A DNA stretch of 8,313 nt, from NCBI GenBank assembly GCA_005800255.1, contig SYGW01000141.1:1-8313 (forward strand), written 5' to 3'. Every line of letters begins with the position of its first letter. The first letter of the stretch is position 1. This document shows, in pieces, positions 1-6,055 of this stretch. The stretch comes from Nitrospiraceae bacterium (GTDB taxonomy: Bacteria > Nitrospirota > Nitrospiria > Nitrospirales > Nitrospiraceae). Under the pieces are notes generated by a model. It did not search any database. It was not told the origin of the DNA and saw only the letters and a list, made by a program, of their open reading frames with translations. The position numbers were made by a program, and so were the translations under genes.

Positions 1-279
1 ACGGCGCAAGAAATCATCAAGACGGTGAAGCAGGGTCTCTATGTCACGGACCTGATCGGGTTCGGCATCAATATGGTGACCGGCGACTATTCACGGGGCG
101 CGTCAGGCTTTTGGATCGAGGGGGGCGAGCTGGCCTATCCCGTCGAAGAAATTACGATCGCGGGCAATCTGAAGGACATGTTCGCGGGAATCGAGATGGT
201 CGGCAGCGACCTCGTGTTCCGCGGGCGCATTGCCAGTCCGACCGTCAAGATTGCCGAGATGATGGTGGCAGGGAGTTAG
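1..279 (+). CDS. pmbA: TldE/PmbA-type metalloprotease subunit, C-terminal end (partial)
   Basis: This is the last 92 codons of a gene that enters from the left edge in frame 1 and stops at TAG 277-279. The protein end carries the C-terminal signature of the TldE/PmbA subunit: the run GDYSRGASGFWIE, then YPVEEITIAGNLKDMF, and a terminal region ending in VAGS. TldD, the partner subunit, shares the fold but ends differently, so TldE/PmbA is the better call. In characterised systems TldD and TldE form a heteromeric cytoplasmic zinc protease that processes modified peptides and degrades CcdA; the zinc motif HExxxH lies in TldD, not in TldE. The partner gene is not visible and may lie upstream, outside the window. 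The stop codon overlaps the Shine-Dalgarno region of the next gene, suggesting co-transcription. Confidence 0.9.
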   Translation, partial: TAQEIIKTVKQGLYVTDLIGFGINMVTGDYSRGASGFWIEGGELAYPVEEITIAGNLKDMFAGIEMVGSDLVFRGRIASPTVKIAEMMVAGS

Positions 280-283
280 GAGG
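278..283 (+). promoter_or_regulatory. Shine-Dalgarno site of the dienelactone hydrolase gene
   Basis: AGGAGG lies 4 nt before the ATG at 288 and overlaps the TAG stop of the preceding TldE gene. It settles the start of the hydrolase at 288 rather than further upstream and implies coupled translation of the two genes. Confidence 0.75.
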
Positions 284-287
284 AGCG

Positions 288-995
288 ATGGCCGAGCCTA
301 TCAGAGAATCGCTGGTCCAGTATTCCAGTGGCAAGGTGACGATGCGGGCCTATGTGGCAGCCCCGCAGACGGAGGAACGGCGCCCTGCGATCATTGTGAT
401 TCAGGAATGGTGGGGACTGACCGACCATATCAAGGACGTGGCGCGCCGCTATGTCGCTGAAGGCTATGTGGCGATCGCTCCGGATCTCTACTCGCGGCTG
501 GGCTATGCCCTCACGACCGATCCGGGCGAGGCAGGCAAGCTGATGGGGACGCTGCAGCAGGAAGACGGTTTGAAAGATTTGAACGCCACTGTCGCGTATA
601 TACAGTCCGTCCCGGAAGTCGATGCCGCGAAGATCGGGGTCACAGGGTTCTGCATGGGAGGGGGCTATGCCCTCATGCTGGCCTGCGTGAACAGGGACAT
701 CAAGGCTGCTGCGCCGTTCTATGGGCAGGTGCCGAATCCCGATGCTCCTTTGCAACAGCTGTCGGCTCCTGTGCTGTATTTCTATGGAGAGGATGATGGC
801 TGGATTACCAAGGCGGATGTTCAGCGGCTCGCGACAGGTTTCAAGAAGTACCATAAGTCCGGTGAGATCAAGACCTATCCCGGCGCGCCCCATGCATTTT
901 TCCGGGATACGGATAAGACCGTGTACCGGCCTGAGGCGGCCAAAGACGCCTGGGTTCGCGCCACAGCATTTTTCAACCAGCATTTGAGATCGTAG
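288..995 (+). CDS. Dienelactone hydrolase family protein
   Basis: A 235-residue alpha/beta hydrolase of the dienelactone hydrolase (carboxymethylenebutenolidase) family, of normal length and probably cytoplasmic, as no signal peptide is seen. The nucleophile is Cys122 in GFCMGG. The acid is Asp169 or Asp170 in YGEDDGW, and the base is His202 in GAPHAFF. Glu40 in QEWWG matches the Glu that modulates the Cys nucleophile in DLH. Family members hydrolyse dienelactones in chlorocatechol breakdown, but many homologues act on other esters or lactones. No aromatic-degradation genes are nearby, so the substrate is unknown. The ATG at 288 was chosen because AGGAGG (278-283) sits just before it and conserved residues begin soon after. 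An in-frame extension back to 111 reads antisense-like residues inside the TldE gene and was rejected. The gene lies 8 bp after the TldE stop. Confidence 0.93.
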   Translation: MAEPIRESLVQYSSGKVTMRAYVAAPQTEERRPAIIVIQEWWGLTDHIKDVARRYVAEGYVAIAPDLYSRLGYALTTDPGEAGKLMGTLQQEDGLKDLNATVAYIQSVPEVDAAKIGVTGFCMGGGYALMLACVNRDIKAAAPFYGQVPNPDAPLQQLSAPVLYFYGEDDGWITKADVQRLATGFKKYHKSGEIKTYPGAPHAFFRDTDKTVYRPEAAKDAWVRATAFFNQHLRS

Positions 996-1011
996 AGGAG
1001 TCACCAGCACC

Positions 1012-1470
1012 ATGCCGCTTGATGCCGAACTTGGAAAAACCATGCTCCAGTTGATTACGTCGCGATACGACGACCGGCATTGGCGCAGGAAGATCGAGAA
1101 GACTCTGGGGTTGCCGCAATCAGGCGTCGGGGATCCTTCGCAGAAGCAGATTTTCCTGTATCTCAAGCTCGGGCTCAAGGCCTATAAATCCCGCCGTGCC
1201 GATCCGGATTCCTGGATTGTCGGCGGTTATGCTACGAAAGAAATCGTCGAACGGGCGAAGTTTCAGCCTCAAGTGGTCGGTCCCGACATCACGAAGGACG
1301 AGGTGGCGTTTCTCGGCATCGATCCCGGGAAAGAGATCGACGAAGCCTGGTGGGACGAGATGCTGGTGTCCTGGTTCGATGTGCCGGAGGAAGAGCAACC
1401 GGCAGAATCGGAAGGGGCGTCAGAGGCGGACTCCGAGTCAGCCTCTTCTGTAAAGGCGGAGAACGTATAA
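1012..1470 (+). CDS. Hypothetical protein with acidic Ser/Glu-rich C-terminal tail
   Basis: I do not recognise this 152-residue protein. Residues 1-122 look like a compact folded domain. It is rich in basic and aromatic residues (RYDDRHWRRKIEK near 18-30, IFLYLKLGLKAYKSRR near 47-62) and has tryptophans at 68, 113, 114 and 121. Residues about 124-152 are low-complexity Glu/Ser/Ala and probably disordered. There is no signal peptide, membrane segment or cysteine pair. The ATG at 1012 follows GAGGAG (995-1000) with 11 nt between, somewhat long but usable. It starts 16 bp after the dienelactone hydrolase stop on the same strand, so it is likely co-transcribed with it. Its 3' end converges on the uracil-DNA glycosylase gene with only 23 bp between the stops. 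A real gene is supported by position, start signal and codon pattern; function is unknown. Confidence 0.75.
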   Translation: MPLDAELGKTMLQLITSRYDDRHWRRKIEKTLGLPQSGVGDPSQKQIFLYLKLGLKAYKSRRADPDSWIVGGYATKEIVERAKFQPQVVGPDITKDEVAFLGIDPGKEIDEAWWDEMLVSWFDVPEEEQPAESEGASEADSESASSVKAENV

Positions 1471-1493
1471 TTCTGGGCCATGATCCGAGTCTG

Positions 1494-2132
1494 TTAGAAC
1501 AGCTCTATCTGCGCCGGTTGCGACAGCTCGACATCCCGGCTGGGAGCTGCGGTCTGAGTGGCCTGAGGTTCGACCGGTTTTGCCTGACGGTCGAGAAGTT
1601 CCCGGAGCTTTTTGAAATCCTCACGAAGCGGCTGGAGCAGGCTGCCCTGGTGCAAGGCCGCGGCGGGATGTAGCAGGGGAAAGAGGACGAAGTCTTTCAA
1701 GTAGAACGCCTGGCCCCGCACCTTCGTAATTCCCACCTTCCGCTCCAGCAGGGTTTGCGTGGCCCAATTCCCCAAGGTGCAGACCAGTTTCGGGCGCATC
1801 ATGGCGATCTGTTGCATCAGAAAGGGCTTACAGGTCTCGACCTCATCCGGTTCCGGATCTCGGTTGTTCGGCGGGCGGCATTTGATGACGTTCGCGATGT
1901 AGATGTCGCTACGTGACAGTCCTGCCGATTGCAGCAGGTCGTTCAAGAGTTTGCCTGCCGCGCCTACGAACGGCTCCCCCTGCCGGTCTTCGTGAAATCC
2001 CGGCGCTTCCCCCACGAACATCACGCTTGCTTGTTGATTCCCCACGCCGAACACCACTTGGGTGCGGCCCATTGTGGCGAGCTTGCAGCGGTCACAATTG
2101 TGCAGCGATGTGGCGAGGTCTTGGAGCGTCAT
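1494..2132 (-). CDS. Type-4 uracil-DNA glycosylase (Fe-S family)
   Basis: A 212-residue family 4 (UDGa) uracil-DNA glycosylase, which removes uracil from DNA after cytosine deamination and starts base excision repair. The four cysteines expected to hold the [4Fe-4S] cluster are present: Cys13 and Cys16 (CDRC), Cys85 (KCRPP) and Cys101 (ETCKPF). The uracil-binding motif GEAPG is at 41-45, followed by GxPFVGAAGKLL, and the second catalytic motif HPAAAL begins at His155. Residues about 183-207 form a Pro/Gln/Ala-rich linker ending in QIELF at the C-terminus, which resembles a sliding-clamp binding peptide. The ATG at 2132 is preceded by AAGG (2139-2142) with 6 nt spacing. The gene stands alone on the minus strand with its own promoter and a palindrome over that promoter. 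It converges with the hypothetical gene ending at 1470; no terminator hairpin is visible between them. Confidence 0.95.
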   Translation of the reverse strand: MTLQDLATSLHNCDRCKLATMGRTQVVFGVGNQQASVMFVGEAPGFHEDRQGEPFVGAAGKLLNDLLQSAGLSRSDIYIANVIKCRPPNNRDPEPDEVETCKPFLMQQIAMMRPKLVCTLGNWATQTLLERKVGITKVRGQAFYLKDFVLFPLLHPAAALHQGSLLQPLREDFKKLRELLDRQAKPVEPQATQTAAPSRDVELSQPAQIELF

Positions 2133-2148
2133 GGCCTGCCTTACAACA

Positions 2149-2166
2149 ACAATAATGAATTATTGT
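2149..2166. promoter_or_regulatory. Perfect inverted repeat over the -10/+1 region, candidate operator
   Basis: ACAATAAT (2149-2156) and ATTATTGT (2159-2166) form a perfect 8-bp inverted repeat with a 2-bp GA spacer. It covers five of the six -10 bases and the predicted start of the glycosylase transcript, a classic place for a repressor to bind. AT-rich DNA in a GC-rich setting makes chance palindromes more likely here, so the operator role is inference. As RNA the hairpin would be weak because it is all A-U apart from one G-C pair. Confidence 0.4.
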
Positions 2167-2191
2167 ATGAAGGCTCAGAAAAGCTTGTCAA
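2162..2191 (-). promoter_or_regulatory. Sigma70-type promoter of the uracil-DNA glycosylase gene
   Basis: On the minus strand a perfect -35 box TTGACA (2191-2186) is followed after 18 bp by TACAAT (2167-2162), a 5/6 match to the -10 consensus. The predicted transcription start is near 2155, giving a 5' leader of about 22 nt before the ATG at 2132, with room for the AAGG ribosome site. It is the best-matched promoter in the window. Confidence 0.65.
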
Positions 2192-2219
2192 TCACTGCTT
2201 AGGTAGTGGTTGGATCCAC

Positions 2220-2345
2220 CGAATGCTCAAAAAAGTATGGCCCGCAAGGCCGCAGGCGAGTCGAGCCCGGAGGCCTGCCTTTCAGGGGCACGTTGAGGGT
2301 TTCAATGAGCCGAGAACGACGCTGGCGGACTTTTTCAGCATCCTG
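2220..2345. repeat. REP/MITE-like element with imperfect terminal inverted repeats
   Basis: About 125 bp between hpnE and the glycosylase promoter. The left end reads ATGCTCAAAAAAGTATGGCC (from 2223). The reverse complement of the right end reads GATGCTGAAAAAGTCCGCC (2342-2324). These pair as imperfect ~20-bp terminal inverted repeats. The interior is GC-rich with further short inverted segments and no coding potential. The right end abuts the hpnE stop codon (2346-2348). I recall closely similar sequences scattered after genes in Nitrospira genomes, but I could not check this here. It is most likely a non-autonomous dispersed element; no transposase is present. Confidence 0.55.
2229..2257 (-). 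terminator. Candidate intrinsic terminator inside the repeat element, after hpnE
   Basis: Read on the minus strand, GCCTGC (2257-2252), a 6-nt loop and GCGGGC (2245-2240) form a 6-bp stem in which one pair is a U-G wobble. After 5 nt comes a run of six U (2234-2229). The wobble pairs only in minus-strand RNA, so the signal is oriented to end the hpn transcript. The 5-nt gap before the U-run is longer than ideal. Confidence 0.4.
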
Positions 2346-3671
2346 TCAGTGGAGGGTGATGGCGTCGGCAGAACGGTTGCCGCTGATAATGGCGCTTTCG
2401 AGGTTGGGCGGCCAGCCGGTATCAGTCCAGGCTCCGGCCACGAGTAAGTTGGCGATCGGGCTGCGTTGGATGGGCCGGTGGGGTTTGGTGCCTGGCTTGA
2501 GCGAGAGGATGGCATGGGGAATCGTTCGTCGGCTGGTTGTCGCGATCCTGCTGCCGGGGCGGAGGAGTCCCAGGGACCTGAGCAGGTCAGGAATCATTGA
2601 TTCAAGGTCTTGACTCAGTTGCGCCTGTGCGAACCGGCTGTCGGTCGTGACCAGCGAGAAGCTGGTGCGATCCGGTCCGCCTCTTGTGGCGAGGACTGAG
2701 TGAAAGGCCGTGTCGCCTAATAGAATGAGACGAGGAGTGGCACAGGGTTGTTCCGTCTCCGCCAGAATGGTGGTGCTGTCGGATGACCGCAAGAGCGCGA
2801 GTTGCTGGAAATAGGCGTAGCGGGTCAGCCAGCGCTCTGGAATGAAGGGCGTCAGTTGTTGCGGGGACAGGGCTGTGATGTACCAATCGGCCTGGAGCAG
2901 AGAGCCATCCTTCAGCAGGACGCCGGAGATGCGATCTCGTTCATACCGAAGCTCGAGGGCTTCCGTGTCGCGCAAAATGGTGGCGCCGGCTTTGGTCAAA
3001 GCCCTGGTGATCGGTTGTATGAGACAGGTCTGCGGCGAATGCTGCAGGATCAAAATACGGCTGTCGGATCGAGTGTTCACGAACAGGGGCCTCACGGAGT
3101 TTACAAAGGCCTCGGCGGAGAGAGCGCAGAGATCGTTGCCGGTCAGCCATTGCGCGAGAGGATTCCAGATCGCACGGCAGGTGCGCGGACTTTGTCCAAG
3201 CGTCGCAAGCCATTCCTCGGCGGTGCGTTGCTCCAGGTCGGCAGGCAGTCGCTCTTCGTCCTCCCACAGCCGTTCCAGCCAGGAGGCCAATTGCCATCGT
3301 TCGTTCCAGGGGAGGCCGGTAAATCTCAGGAGGCTTATCCAGGTATGAAGAGGCGCAGGGAGTCTGGTTTTGGGATAACGGACGAGGGCGTGATCGGGGA
3401 GACGAAATTCTAGCGGGATATCGATGGAGACCGGCTGTGGCGAATCGGCCTGGAGGGAGCGGAGTAAGGCTTGTGTGTTGTGATGGCAGCCAAGGAGGGT
3501 GAAGGCGTCAGGCTCGTCGTGGGGTTGCGCGCCTGTGGAGGCATGTTCCAGGGGCGGGGGCCGATCGACGATGGTAATTCGATGGCCTTGACTGGCGAGG
3601 CGGTAGGCGGCGGTGAGGCCGGCTAGGCTTCCACCCAGAATCACCACGGATTGAGCGTGTGGGGTTATCAC
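2346..3671 (-). CDS. hpnE: HpnE-type squalene-associated FAD-dependent oxidoreductase
   Basis: A 441-residue amine-oxidase/desaturase-like flavoprotein. HpnE acts last in the HpnCDE route, reducing hydroxysqualene to squalene for hopanoid synthesis. Family marks: an N-terminal Rossmann strand-turn-helix (VVILGGSLAGL, 9-19), the LLGCHHNTQALLRSL stretch (59-73) matching the LLGCY..TLALLR block of HpnE, and a C-terminal FAD/substrate block with AGAWTDTGWPPNLESA (about 412-427). Odd points: the second glycine of GxGxxG is Ser15, the GGR that normally follows the second strand is replaced by LEH, and the DNGQH preceding LLGC reads EPDAF. Translation starts at GTG 3671, overlapping the hpnD stop as GTGA, so coupling to hpnD is likely. 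No other start fits the first strand better. The stop TGA touches the repeat element downstream. The enzyme family is secure from context and the C-terminal block; catalytic competence is less certain. Confidence 0.85.
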   Translation of the reverse strand: MITPHAQSVVILGGSLAGLTAAYRLASQGHRITIVDRPPPLEHASTGAQPHDEPDAFTLLGCHHNTQALLRSLQADSPQPVSIDIPLEFRLPDHALVRYPKTRLPAPLHTWISLLRFTGLPWNERWQLASWLERLWEDEERLPADLEQRTAEEWLATLGQSPRTCRAIWNPLAQWLTGNDLCALSAEAFVNSVRPLFVNTRSDSRILILQHSPQTCLIQPITRALTKAGATILRDTEALELRYERDRISGVLLKDGSLLQADWYITALSPQQLTPFIPERWLTRYAYFQQLALLRSSDSTTILAETEQPCATPRLILLGDTAFHSVLATRGGPDRTSFSLVTTDSRFAQAQLSQDLESMIPDLLRSLGLLRPGSRIATTSRRTIPHAILSLKPGTKPHRPIQRSPIANLLVAGAWTDTGWPPNLESAIISGNRSADAITLH

Positions 3672-4537
3672 GGGAATCGGGAGCGGAGCCAGACTCCGGC
3701 AGCCAGGGCCAGCCGATGGGTTGTGGAGAGCCGGGCGCGCGGGCCGAATATCCGGTGCTCCGGTTTTTCGATTTTTTTCAGGATGCGAAAATACACGGCC
3801 CGCATAATTTCAGAAACGGTCAGCGCGCGCCGGTCTTGCGCCGGCAGGGACTCGAACGCCGCCTGCGCTTTGGCATAGTACTCATGGGCCTTGGCCGCTT
3901 CGAAGCGGAGCAACGTATGGAGCGCCTCATTCTCTTGTTGCTGGAGGATCATCTTCTCGGCGCAGCCGAATTGTTGCAGGTCTTCTTGCGGCAGATAGAT
4001 GCGGCCCTGGGCTGCGTCTGTTCCGATGTCCCGCAGAATGTTCGTCAGCTGAAACGCCATGCCGAGACTGACGGCATAGTCTTGCGCCCTGGGCGATGTC
4101 GGTCCGAAGATATGGAGACAGATCAGGCCCACGACCGATGCGACGCGATAGCAGTAGAGCGAGAGGTCCTGCATCGAGGCGTATCGCGCCGCCGAGAGGT
4201 CCATGCCCACGCCCTTGATCAGCTCTTCGAAATAGGCTCGCGGGATGGCCAGCTCTCTCACATGGTGCGCCAGGCTGATGGTCACCGGGAAGGTCGGCGT
4301 TCCCTCATAGGCGGCCTGCAGCTCATCCCACCATCGCTGCAACTCCTTGGAGGGGTTGCTGCCAGCCGGAGGATCGTCGACGGCATTGTCGACCTCCTTG
4401 CAGAACGCGTAGATCGTATACATGGCGGCGCGCCGTTTTTTGGGGAGGAAGAGGAAGGAGTAATAGAAATTGCTCCCGCTCTTTTTCGTGAGGGTCGTGC
4501 AGTAGGCTTGCGCTTTCGCCGCGGAGAGTAAGGGCAT
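3668..4537 (-). CDS. hpnD: Presqualene diphosphate synthase HpnD
   Basis: A 289-residue trans-isoprenyl diphosphate synthase of the squalene/phytoene synthase family. HpnD joins two farnesyl diphosphates head-to-head into presqualene diphosphate. The opening SGSNFYYSFLFLPKKRR (20-36) and YAFCKEVDNAVDD (43-55) are typical of HpnD rather than HpnC. The two Asp-rich Mg-diphosphate motifs are Asp50/Asp54 (DNAVD) and Asp170/Asp174 (NILRDIGTDAAQGRIYLP). Length is normal for the family, and the protein is expected to be cytoplasmic or peripheral on the membrane. The ATG at 4537 has no strong Shine-Dalgarno sequence and lies 12 bp after the HAD gene stop, consistent with readthrough from that gene. 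The stop overlaps the hpnE start by 4 nt. A dehydrosqualene or phytoene synthase is the main alternative, but the hpnE partner argues for squalene. Confidence 0.92.
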   Translation of the reverse strand: MPLLSAAKAQAYCTTLTKKSGSNFYYSFLFLPKKRRAAMYTIYAFCKEVDNAVDDPPAGSNPSKELQRWWDELQAAYEGTPTFPVTISLAHHVRELAIPRAYFEELIKGVGMDLSAARYASMQDLSLYCYRVASVVGLICLHIFGPTSPRAQDYAVSLGMAFQLTNILRDIGTDAAQGRIYLPQEDLQQFGCAEKMILQQQENEALHTLLRFEAAKAHEYYAKAQAAFESLPAQDRRALTVSEIMRAVYFRILKKIEKPEHRIFGPRARLSTTHRLALAAGVWLRSRFP

Positions 4538-4549
4538 AGTGCTCAGTTC

Positions 4550-5245
4550 TTATGTCTTGGGCCATAAGCGTTCACGAAGTTCGCTGAGGCGAACTTGCGA
4601 GAGGCTCTGGGCGACTGCATGGGCTTCATGCAGATCTTGGATGGTGTGGGTGTTCGCGACGGCGAGGACCTTCATGCCTGCGGCTTTTGCGCCGCGCAGG
4701 CCCGGGATGGAATCCTCGATGACCAAACAGGAGTCTGGGGCAATGGTCTGATTGTGGCGTTGCCGATTCAGGGCGGCCAGGGCATGGAGAAAAGGCTCCG
4801 GGTCCGGTTTCCCTTTGGTGACGTCTTCCGCGCCGGTGATATGGAGGAAGGCTTTTCGGAGTCCCGCCTGTTCAAGGATGAATTCGATTTCATGGCGGAG
4901 CGCGCCAGACGCAATGGCCAGGGGATAGGTGGCGGCGGCTTCGGACACAACCTCGCGCACGCCGGGGAAAATAACCAGATGGTCCTTGACTGATTCCAGG
5001 TAGGCCTGCGCTTTCCGTTGCATCAGCGGCGCGATGATCGAGGGGTCGGCAGGCCGCTGGTGGGCCGTCAACGCCGCAATAAAGCAGCCGCGATCGTCAT
5101 AGCCCAGGTAGTTGGCGTAGTAGTCCGATTCGGTCAGGTTGATGCCGATTTCCGCTAGCGTTAGGCGAAAGCCGGCGAAATGGAGGGGCTCGCTGTCCGC
5201 GATGACTCCGTCGAAGTCAAAGATGATTGCCGAGAGTGTGTTCAT
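4550..5245 (-). CDS. HAD superfamily hydrolase, beta-phosphoglucomutase/phosphoglycolate phosphatase-like
   Basis: A 231-residue haloacid dehalogenase superfamily phosphatase or phosphomutase of subfamily IA. Motif I is DFDGVIADS with nucleophile Asp10 and acid/base Asp12. Motif II is Ser113 in IASGA, motif III the lysine at 146 in KGKPDPEPF, and motif IV Glu177-Asp178 in VIEDS, which binds Mg. Residues 17-95 form the helical cap with the PLH...F...L pattern seen in beta-phosphoglucomutase-like enzymes. A mutase normally has a conserved cap Arg and Lys for the second phosphate; I cannot confirm these, so a phosphatase is equally likely. Its place 12 bp before hpnD could mean a role in isoprenoid or sugar phosphate turnover, but this is speculation. 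The ATG at 5245 has no clear ribosome site and begins 51 bp after the SH3-protein stop. Confidence 0.88.
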   Translation of the reverse strand: MNTLSAIIFDFDGVIADSEPLHFAGFRLTLAEIGINLTESDYYANYLGYDDRGCFIAALTAHQRPADPSIIAPLMQRKAQAYLESVKDHLVIFPGVREVVSEAAATYPLAIASGALRHEIEFILEQAGLRKAFLHITGAEDVTKGKPDPEPFLHALAALNRQRHNQTIAPDSCLVIEDSIPGLRGAKAAGMKVLAVANTHTIQDLHEAHAVAQSLSQVRLSELRERLWPKT

Positions 5246-5296
5246 GAGGGTTATATCGATAATGTGGGCCGGTCTGCGCGAGCAAACCTGTGCGGC

Positions 5297-6010
5297 TTAG
5301 TGTTTCACTCGAAGGCGTTTCTCCGATACCCAGCCCTTGGTCCCCTCGTCTGTGCGCACCCAGTACATCCAGCCTCCTGGCTGGATGTCTCCGTCCAGGA
5401 CGGTCATGGATACTCCCGCGCGAACGAGTGGCCCTGGCTTGGTGCCGGTGGCATCTTCGTATAACAGAATGCTTCCGCCTGGCGCATTCGGATTTGCTGT
5501 GACGGTCACTTTCTGTCCCTCGCCGAACAGAGGGGCCGGGATGGGCTCGGCTGGCGTAGCTGGTTTTGCTGCGACTGGGGGAGGGACGGCTGTCGGGGCT
5601 GCCGGGGTTACAGTTGCGGAGGGAGCGTTCGTTTGGACCGCGGGGGTGGAGACTTCGTTATTTGGGCTTGGTGTTGTCGATGGCTCCGGTGCCGCCTCTT
5701 GCGGCGCTGGAATCACAAGCGCCGGGGGCGTCGGTTCGCCCAGGTAGGGGCTCAGCCAGGCTGCCAGCATCTCCGGCTTCATGACGGCCAGATAGGCCAT
5801 GCCGACGAGGAGCAATAGCAAGATCCAGAGAACCGGGCGGCTGCCTCCTGATTTCTTGTGTGGGGGCAGGGGGCCAGTTGCTCTCGTGGCGGTCGTTTGA
5901 TCGAGCTCCTCTTCCGTAAACTCCAAGTCCGGGTCCGGTTGGCGGGCGAAGAAGACGGTCCAAGGAAAAGGATTCCCGACTGAGGTCAGGTTCCCAACGA
6001 GCGCAGCCAT
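5297..6010 (-). CDS. Single-pass membrane protein with Pro/Ala-rich linker and C-terminal SH3-like domain
   Basis: A 237-residue protein of modular form. Residues 1-59 are a likely cytoplasmic part with an acidic patch (LEFTEEELDQ) and a basic KK before the membrane. Residues about 60-78 (VLWILLLLLVG...) form one membrane helix. Residues about 92-160 are a Pro/Ala/Thr-rich flexible linker, followed by a C-terminal domain (about 166-237) with the SH3b-like pattern VTVTA, LLYEDA, VRAGVSMTVLDG, GGWMYWVRT and KGWVSEKRL. Such bacterial SH3 domains usually sit outside the cytoplasm and bind peptidoglycan or peptides. I cannot name a function. The ATG at 6010 follows a near-perfect GGGAGGTG site; a longer form from TTG at 6037 is unlikely because it would contain that site. 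It heads the gene row leading into hpnD and hpnE. Confidence 0.8.
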   Translation of the reverse strand: MAALVGNLTSVGNPFPWTVFFARQPDPDLEFTEEELDQTTATRATGPLPPHKKSGGSRPVLWILLLLLVGMAYLAVMKPEMLAAWLSPYLGEPTPPALVIPAPQEAAPEPSTTPSPNNEVSTPAVQTNAPSATVTPAAPTAVPPPVAAKPATPAEPIPAPLFGEGQKVTVTANPNAPGGSILLYEDATGTKPGPLVRAGVSMTVLDGDIQPGGWMYWVRTDEGTKGWVSEKRLRVKH

Positions 6011-6012
6011 CG

Positions 6013-6023
6013 AGCACCTCCCT
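6013..6023 (-). promoter_or_regulatory. Strong Shine-Dalgarno site deciding the start of the SH3-domain gene
   Basis: On the minus strand GCAGGGAGGTG ends a few bases before the ATG at 6010. It is one of the strongest ribosome sites in the window, far better than anything before the alternative TTG at 6037, so the start is set at 6010. Confidence 0.75.
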
Positions 6024-6033
6024 GCTGAGCGAT

Positions 6034-6055
6034 TCAATTATGCGTCGGTCAATTA
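6034..6055. repeat. Direct repeat TCAATTA x2 upstream of the SH3-domain gene
   Basis: TCAATTA occurs at 6034-6040 and 6049-6055, a 15-bp period, with a partial copy TCAATT at 6092-6097. They lie in the 119-bp gap between nrdJ and the SH3-domain gene. The first copy overlaps a CATAAT box on the minus strand (6042-6037), which is a 5/6 -10 match placed about 27 bp before the gene start; no good -35 accompanies it. The repeats may be a regulator site helping a weak promoter, or chance in an AT-rich gap. Confidence 0.3.

Noticed and set aside
111..287. N-terminal extension of the dienelactone hydrolase frame back to 111
   Set aside because: It overlaps the TldE coding region and gives Arg/Gly-rich out-of-frame peptide; a strong ribosome site and family alignment fix the start at 288.
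276..1178. Long minus-strand open frame (300 codons) opposite the hydrolase
   Set aside because: The hydrolase on the plus strand has an intact catalytic triad and start signals; the opposite frame has no recognisable motif.
3659..4531. Long plus-strand open frame (290 codons) opposite hpnD
   Set aside because: It is the antisense shadow of hpnD, which has clear family motifs; the shadow shows no domain.
5246..5262. TATAAC just before the HAD gene as a second leaderless promoter
   Set aside because: Only 4 nt separate it from the ATG, too close for a start at or before the ATG, and there is no -35; readthrough from the SH3-protein gene is simpler.
5450..5720. Repetitive GC-rich stretch as a tandem DNA repeat
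   Set aside because: It encodes the Pro/Ala-rich linker of the SH3-domain protein; repetition is at the amino-acid level and no exact tandem unit is seen.
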